Assembly: GCF_014269395.1 (NCBI RefSeq)
Contig: NZ_JACOGK010000044.1
Coordinates: forward strand, 1 to 18,474
DNA: 18,474 nucleotides
Direction of reading: 5' to 3'
DNA from: Megasphaera hominis
GTDB taxonomy: Bacteria > Bacillota > Negativicutes > Veillonellales > Megasphaeraceae
The notes below the pieces were generated by a model. The model searched no databases and had not been told where the DNA came from. It saw only the letters and a list, made by a program, of their open reading frames with translations. Positions 7,182 to 13,804 of this stretch are shown here, one piece after another. Every line of letters begins with the position of its first letter. The stretch's first letter is position 1. A program made the position numbers and the translations under genes.

Positions 7182-8582
7182 ATGCAGACATACAACCCAA
7201 TTACGCAAGAAATCGTCGATAAATTAAAAGCCATTACCGGCCCGTCTTATGTCAAGACGGACAAAGATATTCTGGTCCAGTACCAGACAGACTACGAAAA
7301 CGACCCGCAGAAATTCCACATGCCCGAAGCGGCAGTACTGCCGGCCAATGCCGAAGAAATTTCTCAAATTGTAAAACTGGCCAATGAATACCACTTCCCC
7401 ATTACCGTCCGCAGTGCCGGCACCAGCCTGGCTGACGGTGCCATTCCTGTTTACGGCGGCCTTGTTCTCTGTATGGAACGGCTCAATAAGATTATTGAAC
7501 TGAATGAAGAAGGCATGTACCTCACGGCCGAAGCAGGCGTACGTACCTTAGATATTCAAAAAGAAGCCAAAGCCCACGGCCTCATGTACGCCGGCGACCC
7601 GTCCAGCGCCGAAAGCTGCATGATCGGTGCCAACCTGGCAACCAACGCCGGTGGTCTGCGGGCCGTCCGTTACGGTGTTACACGTAACCAGGTTTACAGC
7701 CTGGAAATGGTCACGCCGACAGGTGAAATCGTCGAATGTGGCGGCATCCTGAAAAAATGCTCTACCGGCTATGACCTGGAACAGCTGATTATCGGTAGTG
7801 AAGGCACCTTAGGCATTATTACCAAAGTGACGGTACGCCTGATTCCCTTGCCGCCGTATCACTTCGATGTCCTGGCTATCTATACGGATCCGCGCCAGGC
7901 CCTGTATATGGTGCCCCAGCTGATGAAAGCCGGCATCGATCCGACAAGTGTAGAATACATGGACAACTCGTACGTCCGCGATACAGCCGATTATTGCCAT
8001 TATTCGGATATGCCCCATTATGAAGATGGAATTTACGTCATCATCACTGTAGAAACCTTCCGGGAAGACGAGCTGGACACCAAGATGGAAACGGTCTGCA
8101 ATATTTGCGAAGAAACCGGTGCTGTCGAAGTCCTCGAAGCTGACGACCGCATTTGGAATATGCGCCGCAACATCCAGAATTCGTGCGAACTGGTCAGCAA
8201 GGTATTTCTCACAGACGACGTCGTCGTGCCAGTCCACAAAATCGCTCCGACCATTGAAAAGATCATGGAAATCGGCGAAGACTATCCCTTCCAGGTCAAA
8301 ATCAATGCCCATATTGGCGACGGCAACCTGCACATCGTTCTTTGCAAGGTCAATATGACCGACGAAGAGTGGGCAGCCAGTGTCGATAAATTCCATCACC
8401 AGGTCTATGAATACGCCTATAGTGTCGGCGGCCGCCTGGCCGGTGAACACGGCATTGGCGCTAAGAAGCTGCAATACATGGAAGAATTTACACCGTCAGG
8501 CGAACTCCAGGTTATGAAGACCATCAAACGGGCCATGGACCCCAATAACATCCTCAACCCGGGCAAGCTCTTCAACGCCTAA
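7182..8582 (+). CDS. FAD-linked dehydrogenase, GlcD / D-lactate dehydrogenase type
   Basis: This 466-residue flavoprotein oxidises an alpha-hydroxy acid such as D-lactate or glycolate to the keto acid. The N-terminal FAD_binding_4 (PCMH) domain spans about 46-225, with VRSAGTSLADGA (76-87) and NLATNAGGLRAVRYGVTRNQ (151-170). The C-terminal FAD-oxidase_C domain has the metal-site segment NAHIGDGNLH (375-384) and GEHGIGAKK (421-429). Length and motifs match GlcD/LctD proteins. ATG 7182 follows AGGAGG. In anaerobes such enzymes often work with electron-transfer flavoprotein (EtfAB), but no etf genes or GlcE/GlcF partners are in the window, and the gene has its own promoter and terminator. The exact substrate is not decided by the sequence. 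Confidence 0.9.
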   Translation: MQTYNPITQEIVDKLKAITGPSYVKTDKDILVQYQTDYENDPQKFHMPEAAVLPANAEEISQIVKLANEYHFPITVRSAGTSLADGAIPVYGGLVLCMERLNKIIELNEEGMYLTAEAGVRTLDIQKEAKAHGLMYAGDPSSAESCMIGANLATNAGGLRAVRYGVTRNQVYSLEMVTPTGEIVECGGILKKCSTGYDLEQLIIGSEGTLGIITKVTVRLIPLPPYHFDVLAIYTDPRQALYMVPQLMKAGIDPTSVEYMDNSYVRDTADYCHYSDMPHYEDGIYVIITVETFREDELDTKMETVCNICEETGAVEVLEADDRIWNMRRNIQNSCELVSKVFLTDDVVVPVHKIAPTIEKIMEIGEDYPFQVKINAHIGDGNLHIVLCKVNMTDEEWAASVDKFHHQVYEYAYSVGGRLAGEHGIGAKKLQYMEEFTPSGELQVMKTIKRAMDPNNILNPGKLFNA

Positions 8583-8610
8583 GCACCACCGTCCAACAGA
8601 ATGTCATTCT

Positions 8611-8638
8611 AAACACCCCGGCAAACCGGGGTGTTTTT
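8611..8638 (+). terminator. Rho-independent terminator after the FAD dehydrogenase
   Basis: A perfect 11-bp stem AAACACCCCGG / CCGGGGTGTTT with a CAAA loop is followed by a T run. It isolates the dehydrogenase from the SAM-riboswitch unit downstream. Confidence 0.9.
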
Positions 8639-8733
8639 TCTCTGCAAACGCGCAATTCCTTGTACAGGCCTGGCGTTTCCCCCGTATGGCAGCTATTTTG
8701 TAGAAGGAAATACTAGAATGTTTCTAAAATAGA

Positions 8734-8762
8734 TTGACAGCGTCCGCAATTCATGATAGGAT
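8734..8762 (+). promoter_or_regulatory. Promoter of the SAM riboswitch-metQ unit
   Basis: A perfect TTGACA (8734-8739), a 17-bp spacer and TAGGAT (8757-8762) with an upstream TG (extended -10) lie just before the riboswitch. Confidence 0.8.
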
Positions 8763-8783
8763 ACAACCTAACAATAAAACTGT

Positions 8784-8926
8784 CGTTTCATCCAGAGCAG
8801 TCGAGGGAGTGGCCCTATGACACTGCGGCAACCCCCACCCGGGAAGGTGCTAACTCCAACGGAAGGTAATTCCGGCAGATGAACAGCTATGCAACTGCAG
8901 GCCGTCATCTGAATGACGGCTTTTTT
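8784..8926 (+). promoter_or_regulatory. SAM-I riboswitch (S-box) with attenuator
   Basis: The aptamer shows the S-box core in order: CCAGAG, CGAGGGAGTGGCCC, ATGACACTGCGGCAACC, GGTGCTAACTCC and the closing CAGATGAA, which pairs with TTTCATC at the start (P1). The downstream expression platform is a terminator, GCCGTCAT-CTGA-ATGACGGC followed by T6 (8901-8926). The P1 3' strand CAGATGA (8876-8882) can instead pair with TCATCTG (8905-8911), giving the antiterminator. With SAM bound, P1 holds and transcription stops; at low SAM metQ is expressed. Confidence 0.93.
8901..8926 (+). terminator. Riboswitch terminator
   Basis: An 8-bp stem GCCGTCAT/ATGACGGC with a four-base loop and T6 forms the SAM-bound off-state hairpin. 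Confidence 0.88.
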
Positions 8927-8970
8927 GTTACGAATACATATTACATAATTTTTGAGAGGGGTATGACTCT

Positions 8971-9789
8971 ATGAAATCATCTATTAAAAAGCTTCTCACA
9001 GCCGGCCTCATCGCTGCTATTTGCGTCTTTGCCGCGGGCTGCGGCTCTAACAGCGACAAAGCCGCTGCTGACAAAGAAATCAAAGTAGGCGTAACTGCCG
9101 GTCCGCACGCTGAAATCATGGACCAGGTAGCCAAAGAAGCAGAAAAACAAGGCATCAAGATCAAGGTCGTCGAATTCAACGACTACGTACAGCCTGATAA
9201 AGCCCTGGCCGATAACGACCTGAACATGAACTCCTATCAGCATCAGCCGTACTTGGACAATATCATCAAAAAAGAAGGTTTAAAGCTGACTTCCATTGGC
9301 AAGACCATTCTCATGCCTATGGCTGTATACTCGCATAAATACAAGAACATTGCCGACGTAGCACCGGGCAGCAAAGTAGCCATTCCGAACGACCCGTCCA
9401 ACGGCGCCCGTGCACTTCTGCTCCTGCAGCAGGCCGGCCTGATCAAATTGAAAAACGGCAACTCCATCGAAGCGTCTGTCGCTGACATTACGGAAAATCC
9501 GAAAAACCTGCAGTTCATCGAAATCGACGCCGCCCAGACACCGCGCTCCCTCGACGATACGGACCTGGCCTGCATCAACACGAACTACGCCATTCCTGCC
9601 GGCTTGAATCCCCTCAAGGACTCGATTCTCGTCGAATCGCCTGATTCGCCGTATGCCTGCGTCATGGTCGTCCGCACAGGTGACGAAAACAACGAAACGT
9701 ACAAGAAGATCCTCGATATTTACCACTCCGATACGATCAAGAAATTCATTAACGACAAATATCAAGGTTCCATTATCCCGGCCTTCTAA
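8971..9789 (+). CDS. metQ: Methionine-binding lipoprotein MetQ (NlpA family)
   Basis: This 272-residue lipoprotein binds methionine (or a close relative) for the MetNI importer. The N-terminus is a lipoprotein signal peptide with AAGC, lipidated Cys 24. The mature protein has NlpA-family marks: VTAGPHAEIM, NMNSYQHQPYLD and IPNDPSNGARALLLLQ. Length is typical. ATG 8971 follows GAGAGGGG. The SAM-I riboswitch immediately upstream supports a methionine role. The odd point is that metN (ATPase) and metI (permease) are absent: a terminator follows the gene and the next gene is a thioredoxin. It must share a transporter encoded elsewhere, or add ligand range to it. Confidence 0.93.
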   Translation: MKSSIKKLLTAGLIAAICVFAAGCGSNSDKAAADKEIKVGVTAGPHAEIMDQVAKEAEKQGIKIKVVEFNDYVQPDKALADNDLNMNSYQHQPYLDNIIKKEGLKLTSIGKTILMPMAVYSHKYKNIADVAPGSKVAIPNDPSNGARALLLLQQAGLIKLKNGNSIEASVADITENPKNLQFIEIDAAQTPRSLDDTDLACINTNYAIPAGLNPLKDSILVESPDSPYACVMVVRTGDENNETYKKILDIYHSDTIKKFINDKYQGSIIPAF

Positions 9790-9804
9790 GGTATTGACAG
9801 CTCT

Positions 9805-9835
9805 TGCGCTCCCGTTTTTCGGGAGCGCATTTTTT
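9805..9835 (+). terminator. Terminator after metQ
   Basis: A 10-bp perfect stem TGCGCTCCCG / CGGGAGCGCA with a T5 loop is followed by T6. It closes the metQ transcript as a single-gene unit. Confidence 0.92.
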
Positions 9836-9856
9836 CGCGCATATGTCAAAAATATG

Positions 9857-9865
9857 TGTTATAAT
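9857..9865 (+). promoter_or_regulatory. Extended -10 promoter of the thioredoxin-TSCPD pair
   Basis: TGTTATAAT (TG, one base, then consensus TATAAT at 9860-9865) lies 45 nt before the thioredoxin ATG and just after the metQ terminator. No good -35 is seen. Confidence 0.6.
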
Positions 9866-9910
9866 AAAAACGATCAGAAAAACATCAAGCCGCTAAAAGG
9901 AGTGACCACT

Positions 9911-10216
9911 ATGGAAATAACGATTACGAAAGACAACTTCGATCAGGAAGTCCTGCAGTCTGATAAACCTGTATTATTGGATTTTTGGGCCGTTTGGTGC
10001 GGTCCGTGCCGTCTCCTGGCGCCGACCATTGCGGAAATCGCCACGGAACATCCGGAAATCAAAGTAGGCAAGGTCAATGTAGACGAACAGCCTGCCCTGG
10101 CCGAACAGTTTGGCGTCATGAGCATTCCTACGCTCGTCGTCTTTAAAGACGGCCAGCTCTACACGACATCCGTCGGCGTGCAGCCCAAAGAAAGTATCCT
10201 CGCCTTACTGCCCTAA
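9911..10216 (+). CDS. trxA: Thioredoxin
   Basis: This 101-residue cytoplasmic dithiol reductase is of standard thioredoxin length. The redox site is WCGPC (29-33), followed by RLLAPTI, and the cis-proline is Pro73 in SIPT; VNVDEQPALAEQFGV is the usual central stretch. ATG 9911 follows AAAAGGAGTG with good spacing; an upstream in-frame extension overlaps metQ and is rejected. It is co-transcribed with the TSCPD gene 17 nt downstream. Since TSCPD domains are related to the C-terminal region of vitamin-B12-dependent ribonucleotide reductases, which accept electrons from thioredoxin, the pairing may be functional. The symbol follows the family; several trx paralogues may exist in this genome. Confidence 0.95.
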   Translation: MEITITKDNFDQEVLQSDKPVLLDFWAVWCGPCRLLAPTIAEIATEHPEIKVGKVNVDEQPALAEQFGVMSIPTLVVFKDGQLYTTSVGVQPKESILALLP

Positions 10217-10233
10217 AAGGAGGCAATTCGTTC

Positions 10234-10473
10234 ATGTATTCGTACACACCGCGTGGCATCTGCGCCACACAAATTGATTTCGACATCAAAGACGGCTGCG
10301 TCCACAACGTTTCCTTTACGCGCGGCTGTCCCGGCAACCATCTGGGCCTCGCCGCCCTGGCCGAAGGCATGCCCGTCCGGGACGTCATTACCCGCCTGGA
10401 AGGCATCCGCTGCGGTGAACGGGACACATCCTGTCCGGACCAGCTGGCCCAGGCTCTCAAAGCCTACGTCTGA
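10234..10473 (+). CDS. Small TSCPD-domain protein (RNR C-terminal-like, TIGR03905 type)
   Basis: This 79-residue protein literally contains TSCPD at residues 65-69. It has five cysteines (10, 22, 32, 60, 67) and the segment VSFTRGCPGNHLGLAALAEG, which I recognise from the family of small TSCPD proteins related to the C-terminal domain of class II ribonucleotide reductases. The biochemical function of the free-standing family is not established. The cysteines could bind zinc or form a redox pair. Its position directly behind a thioredoxin gene, with its own AAAAGGAGG ribosome site, suggests it is a thioredoxin substrate or partner. It is complete and is the last gene of this unit. Confidence 0.85.
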   Translation: MYSYTPRGICATQIDFDIKDGCVHNVSFTRGCPGNHLGLAALAEGMPVRDVITRLEGIRCGERDTSCPDQLAQALKAYV

Positions 10474-10476
10474 TAT

Positions 10477-10514
10477 AGCAAAAAAGCCCGTACGTCACAC
10501 GACGCACGGGCTTT
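10477..10514 (-). terminator. Terminator of the PhzF-like gene (shared, convergent)
   Basis: AAAGCCCGT/ACGGGCTTT with an inner CGTC/GACG pairing forms a long hairpin at 10483-10514. On the minus strand it is followed by a T run, so it mainly ends the PhzF transcript. The plus-side tail (TTTACC) is weaker but may also help end the TSCPD transcript. Confidence 0.8.
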
Positions 10515-10558
10515 ACCGTTATATGCGGAAAAAAGCAGAAAAGGACACACAGCCCTGC

Positions 10559-11347
10559 CTAGTCTTTTACGCCAGGTATCTTGAGGTCTGCTTCCGAATA
10601 GAGGGCTGCATAGCCGGCCATGGCCAGGCGTCCCTGCTCCAAATGGCAGTAGAGTTCACCGCCGCGCTGCGATGCCTGGTAGGCTTTGAGGTCCTGTTTT
10701 CCCAATTTGTCTGCCATGATGGGGATAATATGGCAGTGTCCGGAGCCACAGACAGGATCCTCCGGTACTTTTAGCTTCGGTGCAAAAGAACGGCTGACAC
10801 AATCGTATGCCTTCCCCAGGGCCGTAATGTGACACAAGAGACCATCGAGAGCGGCGATTTTTTCCTGATCGGGCCGGCACTCAAACACGTCCGTTTCATC
10901 AGGGACGACACACACCAGGTCGCGGGCCATATAGGCTTCTACAGGACGCACGCCCAGGGCCTCAGCCATAGCGTCCGTCACGGCGACAGGTTTCATTTCG
11001 TAGGCCGGGAAATCCATGGAAAGGAGATCACCGTGGCGGCTGACGACGAGCTTACCGCTCAACGTTTCAAAGACGAATTCTTCCCTGTCCGGTTCATAGA
11101 AACGGGACAGGACATAAGACGTGCCCAGCGTGGCATGGCCGCACAGATCGATTTCGCCCCCCGGCGTAAACCAGCGCAGGCGGTAGTGGTCCCCTTCTTT
11201 TACGGTAAACGCCGTTTCGGACAGGTTATTTTCAATGGCAATGCGCTGCATGACGTCATCTGGCAGCCATTCCTTCATGACACACACGGCAGCCGGGTTG
11301 CCCTTGAACACTTCCTTTGTAAAGGCATCGACAATGTAGCATTTCAT
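10559..11347 (-). CDS. PhzF-family isomerase/epimerase-like protein
   Basis: This 262-residue protein has the diaminopimelate-epimerase-like fold of the PhzF family. The conserved acidic catalytic residue is Glu44 in NNLSETAF. The motifs GGEIDLCGHATLG (63-75) and, in the C-terminal half, DPVCGSGHCHI match the two pseudo-symmetric halves of the fold. Length is usual for the family. Only the phenazine member has a well-known role; no phenazine genes are present here, so the reaction is unknown. ATG 11347 follows AAAGGAGG. It is downstream of the MocR-type regulator on the same strand, but a terminator lies between them and a separate promoter candidate is visible. Confidence 0.9.
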   Translation of the reverse strand: MKCYIVDAFTKEVFKGNPAAVCVMKEWLPDDVMQRIAIENNLSETAFTVKEGDHYRLRWFTPGGEIDLCGHATLGTSYVLSRFYEPDREEFVFETLSGKLVVSRHGDLLSMDFPAYEMKPVAVTDAMAEALGVRPVEAYMARDLVCVVPDETDVFECRPDQEKIAALDGLLCHITALGKAYDCVSRSFAPKLKVPEDPVCGSGHCHIIPIMADKLGKQDLKAYQASQRGGELYCHLEQGRLAMAGYAALYSEADLKIPGVKD

Positions 11348-11388
11348 GATGTATACCTCCTTTGGACTTCTTGTTTTCCCTTTTCTTC

Positions 11389-11417
11389 ATCTTAGCACAG
11401 AGAAAAGCGCCATACAA
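11389..11417 (-). promoter_or_regulatory. Candidate promoter of the PhzF-like gene
   Basis: An extended -10 TGCTAAGAT (hexamer 11394-11389) with a 17-bp spacer to a weak -35 TTGTAT (11417-11412) that lies inside the upstream terminator stem. Confidence 0.4.
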
Positions 11418-11436
11418 TAAAAGAATTGTATGGCGC
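11397..11436 (-). terminator. Terminator of the MocR-type regulator gene
   Basis: A perfect 12-bp stem GCGCCATACAAT / ATTGTATGGCGC with a six-base loop (11407-11436) begins 5 nt after the regulator's stop. It is followed on the minus strand by TTTTCTCT. Confidence 0.75.
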
Positions 11437-11441
11437 ACACA

Positions 11442-12827
11442 TTAGTCTTCAAGAAGCCCTTTGATCGTCGTCAGTGCCTGCTCCAGCTGGTCCAGATTAC
11501 GCGGCGCACCGATGGCCAGGCGTACACCTTCCTGCCAGGGCTTGCGGCCTACGGCAAAATGCTGCGCCCCGAGAACGCGTACGCCATGCCGTAAAGCTTC
11601 CCGTTCAAATCGCTCACCGGTCCAGGCTGCTGGCAGGACGAGCCAGCGGCACAGACTGTACCTGTCGCCAGCGACGGCAAAGCCGGCCAGGATGCGCTCT
11701 GTGAGTTCATTGCGCCGCACCAGGCTGGACTGACGTTCCCTGAGGATGGCCTCATATTCTCCGGAGACGATAATCCGGTCTGCTAATTCCAAAAGGAGTG
11801 CCGACTGGGCCAGTTCCAACGTTTCCAGAACCTGTTCTATCTGCCCCTGCCACGGTTCCGGGACTGCCATATAGGCCAGGCGCAGGGCCGGCAGGATGGT
11901 CTTGGAAAGGCTGAGGATATAGACGGTCCGTTCCGGCGCCAGGGACTGTACAGGCGGCACGGGCCGCGGCAGGAGCAAACTGGCAATAGCATCCTCCACG
12001 ATGACCAGGTTCTTCTCACGGGCTATTTCCGCCAGCATTTGCCGGCCGGCATGGGAGAGTATATGCGTTGTCGGGTTCTGAAAATCCGGTGTCACGTACA
12101 CGCCTTTGATATGATAGTCACTGATAGCCTGGAGCAGACCGTGCCGGCTCATTTCCCCATTCGTTTGATTAATGGGTACAAGGCGGATGCCAAAGAGGCT
12201 GGCAGCACGTTTCAGTCCCGGATAGATCAAGGGGTCGACGCCGATACGGTCCCCGGCTTTGAAAAGAGCCGGCAAGATGGCTGCCAGTGCATTCTGACCA
12301 CCCAATGAAATGAGAACATCCTTATTCTCCGGCAGAAGCGCTCCGGCCTGGCGTAAAAAGGAGCGGGCGGCATCCTGATGGCGTACTTCTTTAGGATTAC
12401 TGTATTGGTAAAGGTGGCTGGCAGATGCTTCCTGCAGCATCTGCTCCAATATAGCTGTCACGCCGTCCTGAGGCAGCGTTTCCGGCATCATAGAACCCAT
12501 TTCAATGACCGTCTGTTGCCGTTCCGGCGCGACGGAAAGGCACGTGCGGGCATCATATGCGACGAAGGTTCCCGACCCGACAGTACTGGTCAAAAGGCCC
12601 TTATTCGAGCATATGCGAAAGGCCTTAGTAACCGTACTGACGCTAATATCGAGAAAATCGGCCAGTTCCCGCTGGGGTGGCAGCTTCGTCCCGGGACGCA
12701 GGACACCACTGGCAATATCCCGGGCAAGCTGCGCAGCCAGTACCCGGTAGAGAGGCTGGGGACCGGCCTCCCGTGGCAGAGCAGGTTGCCATGACATGGG
12801 ATAATCGGCAAAGGAATTAACAGGCAT
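11442..12827 (-). CDS. MocR-type transcriptional regulator (GntR wHTH fused to aminotransferase domain)
   Basis: This 461-residue fusion has a GntR winged helix (about 25-92: LYRVLAAQLARDIASGVLRP, TKLPPQRELADFLDISVSTV, GLLTSTVGSGTFV). It is followed by a fold-type I aminotransferase-like domain. The PLP-binding Lys is 309 in LSLSKTILPALRL, with Asp279 in VEDA and FQNPT (249-253) also visible, so cofactor binding looks intact. MocR proteins sense PLP or an amino compound and usually control a neighbouring gene. The start is placed at ATG 12827 because GGAAGGAG lies 9 nt upstream. An open extension to 12947 would overlap the divergent gene. A direct repeat of GGCACG in the upstream region is a possible operator. 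The target gene is unknown. Confidence 0.9.
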   Translation of the reverse strand: MPVNSFADYPMSWQPALPREAGPQPLYRVLAAQLARDIASGVLRPGTKLPPQRELADFLDISVSTVTKAFRICSNKGLLTSTVGSGTFVAYDARTCLSVAPERQQTVIEMGSMMPETLPQDGVTAILEQMLQEASASHLYQYSNPKEVRHQDAARSFLRQAGALLPENKDVLISLGGQNALAAILPALFKAGDRIGVDPLIYPGLKRAASLFGIRLVPINQTNGEMSRHGLLQAISDYHIKGVYVTPDFQNPTTHILSHAGRQMLAEIAREKNLVIVEDAIASLLLPRPVPPVQSLAPERTVYILSLSKTILPALRLAYMAVPEPWQGQIEQVLETLELAQSALLLELADRIIVSGEYEAILRERQSSLVRRNELTERILAGFAVAGDRYSLCRWLVLPAAWTGERFEREALRHGVRVLGAQHFAVGRKPWQEGVRLAIGAPRNLDQLEQALTTIKGLLED

Positions 12828-12842
12828 AAAAAGGCTCCTTCC

Positions 12843-12870
12843 GGCACGGCCAGCCGTCAAAAGTGGCACG
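12843..12870. repeat. Direct repeat between MocR and XRE genes, possible operator
   Basis: GGCACG occurs at 12843-12848 and again at 12865-12870, 22 bp apart start to start, or about two helical turns. MocR proteins often bind directly repeated sites in the divergent promoter region. With only six identical bases in a GC-rich stretch, chance is possible. Confidence 0.3.
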
Positions 12871-12883
12871 CCGGCCCTGTTTG

Positions 12884-12892
12884 TGCTACACT
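12884..12892 (+). promoter_or_regulatory. Extended -10 promoter candidate of the XRE gene
   Basis: TGCTACACT (extended -10, hexamer 12887-12892) lies 38 nt before the ATG. The -35 is poor, as expected for an activator-dependent or extended -10 promoter. Confidence 0.4.
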
Positions 12893-12930
12893 TAATAGCA
12901 GACAAAAAAACAACGAAAAGGACGATCACC

Positions 12931-13302
12931 ATGAAAAATGATATCAAAAAGCAGCATTTCAGTCACCACCTGCAGCAGCTGCTGCAGGACCATGGCCTGA
13001 CTAAAAAACAATTTTGCCAGGAGTTAAAAGTAAAGCCGTCGACGCTCAAAGCCTGGCTGGCTGAAGAAAAGTGTCCCCGTGCAGACCGCGTCAAAGACGT
13101 AGCGGCCTACTTCCAGATCACGCCGGAAGAACTCCTTGGAGAAACAGGCGAACCGGCAGTTAAGGCTGTTGCTGAAGTATACCAGCCGGAGAAGGATCTC
13201 GTCGCGCTGCTCCGCCTGCTCATGGAGCTGCCGCCGGAACAACTGCGCAGCGTCGCAGCCTTTGCCGAATTCATCCACACCCGCCCGGCTGATAAGGCCT
13301 GA
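12931..13302 (+). CDS. XRE-family helix-turn-helix protein
   Basis: This 123-residue small DNA-binding protein has a Cro/C1-type HTH at about residues 9-67: HLQQLLQDHGLTKKQFCQEL, then VKPSTLKAWLAEEKCPRADR and VAAYFQITPEELLG. The C-terminal 40 residues (LVALLRLLMELPPEQLRSVA...) look like an amphipathic helix that could mediate dimerisation. ATG 12931 follows AAAAGGA; the longer frame from 12883 lacks a ribosome site and covers the promoter. It is divergent from the MocR gene and convergent with the thioesterase, with only 5 nt between stop codons. The target is unknown. It is not accompanied by phage genes or a toxin. Confidence 0.82.
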   Translation: MKNDIKKQHFSHHLQQLLQDHGLTKKQFCQELKVKPSTLKAWLAEEKCPRADRVKDVAAYFQITPEELLGETGEPAVKAVAEVYQPEKDLVALLRLLMELPPEQLRSVAAFAEFIHTRPADKA

Positions 13303-13307
13303 ACCGC

Positions 13308-13712
13308 TTATTTGGCGCTCATCATCTTGGCCTGCCCTTCGGCAACGACGGTACCGTCGTCCTTGGTAATGACCCCGGTCATTTCGTAGAGACGGCCCCG
13401 CTGCTTTTCCAGGTGGCCGGAAATTTTGATGCGTTCACCGATCCGCACGGCCTGGCGGAAGCGCACTTCTATTTTTGCCGTATACGCCGGCCTGCCCGTA
13501 AGCTTAAAGATATAATCGCCCATCACTTCATCTAAGAGGGTACTTACGAGGCCGCCGTGCATGCGGTCGTCATAGCTTTGATGCTGCCGTTGGGGTGTGA
13601 AATAGGCCCAATTGCCATCACTCCCTTGTTCCATATGAAGATGTAAGCCCATAGGATTATCTTTGCCACAGGCAAAGCACCAGTTCGTTTCCCTTGCTTC
13701 TTTCTCTGTCAT
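13308..13712 (-). CDS. PaaI-family (hotdog) acyl-CoA thioesterase
   Basis: This 134-residue hotdog-fold protein probably hydrolyses an acyl-CoA thioester in the cytoplasm. The family motif is HGGLVSTLLDEVMG, with His52-Gly-Gly and the acidic Asp61/Glu62 at the start of the hotdog helix. The N-terminal CFACGKDNPMGL (12-23) is a common Cys-rich opening of this subgroup. VRFRQAVRIGERI is the usual central strand. ATG 13712 follows GAGAGGAG, and a TATAAT box lies about 28 nt upstream. The acyl substrate cannot be told. It has its own promoter and is not in an operon here. Confidence 0.88.
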   Translation of the reverse strand: MTEKEARETNWCFACGKDNPMGLHLHMEQGSDGNWAYFTPQRQHQSYDDRMHGGLVSTLLDEVMGDYIFKLTGRPAYTAKIEVRFRQAVRIGERIKISGHLEKQRGRLYEMTGVITKDDGTVVAEGQAKMMSAK

Positions 13713-13740
13713 AACTGTCTCTCCTCTCTTCTTTGTATTT

Positions 13741-13746
13741 ATTATA
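13741..13746 (-). promoter_or_regulatory. -10 box of the thioesterase gene
   Basis: TATAAT lies on the minus strand 28 nt upstream of the thioesterase ATG. The -35 region (TTCTTG at 17 bp) is weak. Confidence 0.5.
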
Positions 13747-13804
13747 CGCTATCCTGCCAAGGGCAAGAAGAGGGGAATTTTTCTCTTCCTGCGAGGTAGT
13801 TTTT

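Noticed and set aside
9653..9910. Longer thioredoxin frame starting inside metQ
   Set aside because: It crosses the metQ terminator and the thioredoxin promoter; ATG 9911 has AAAAGGAG and a standard N-terminus.
12828..12947. N-terminal extension of the MocR gene that would add a hydrophobic, membrane-like segment
   Set aside because: It would overlap the divergent XRE gene start and its promoter, and a strong ribosome site marks ATG 12827.
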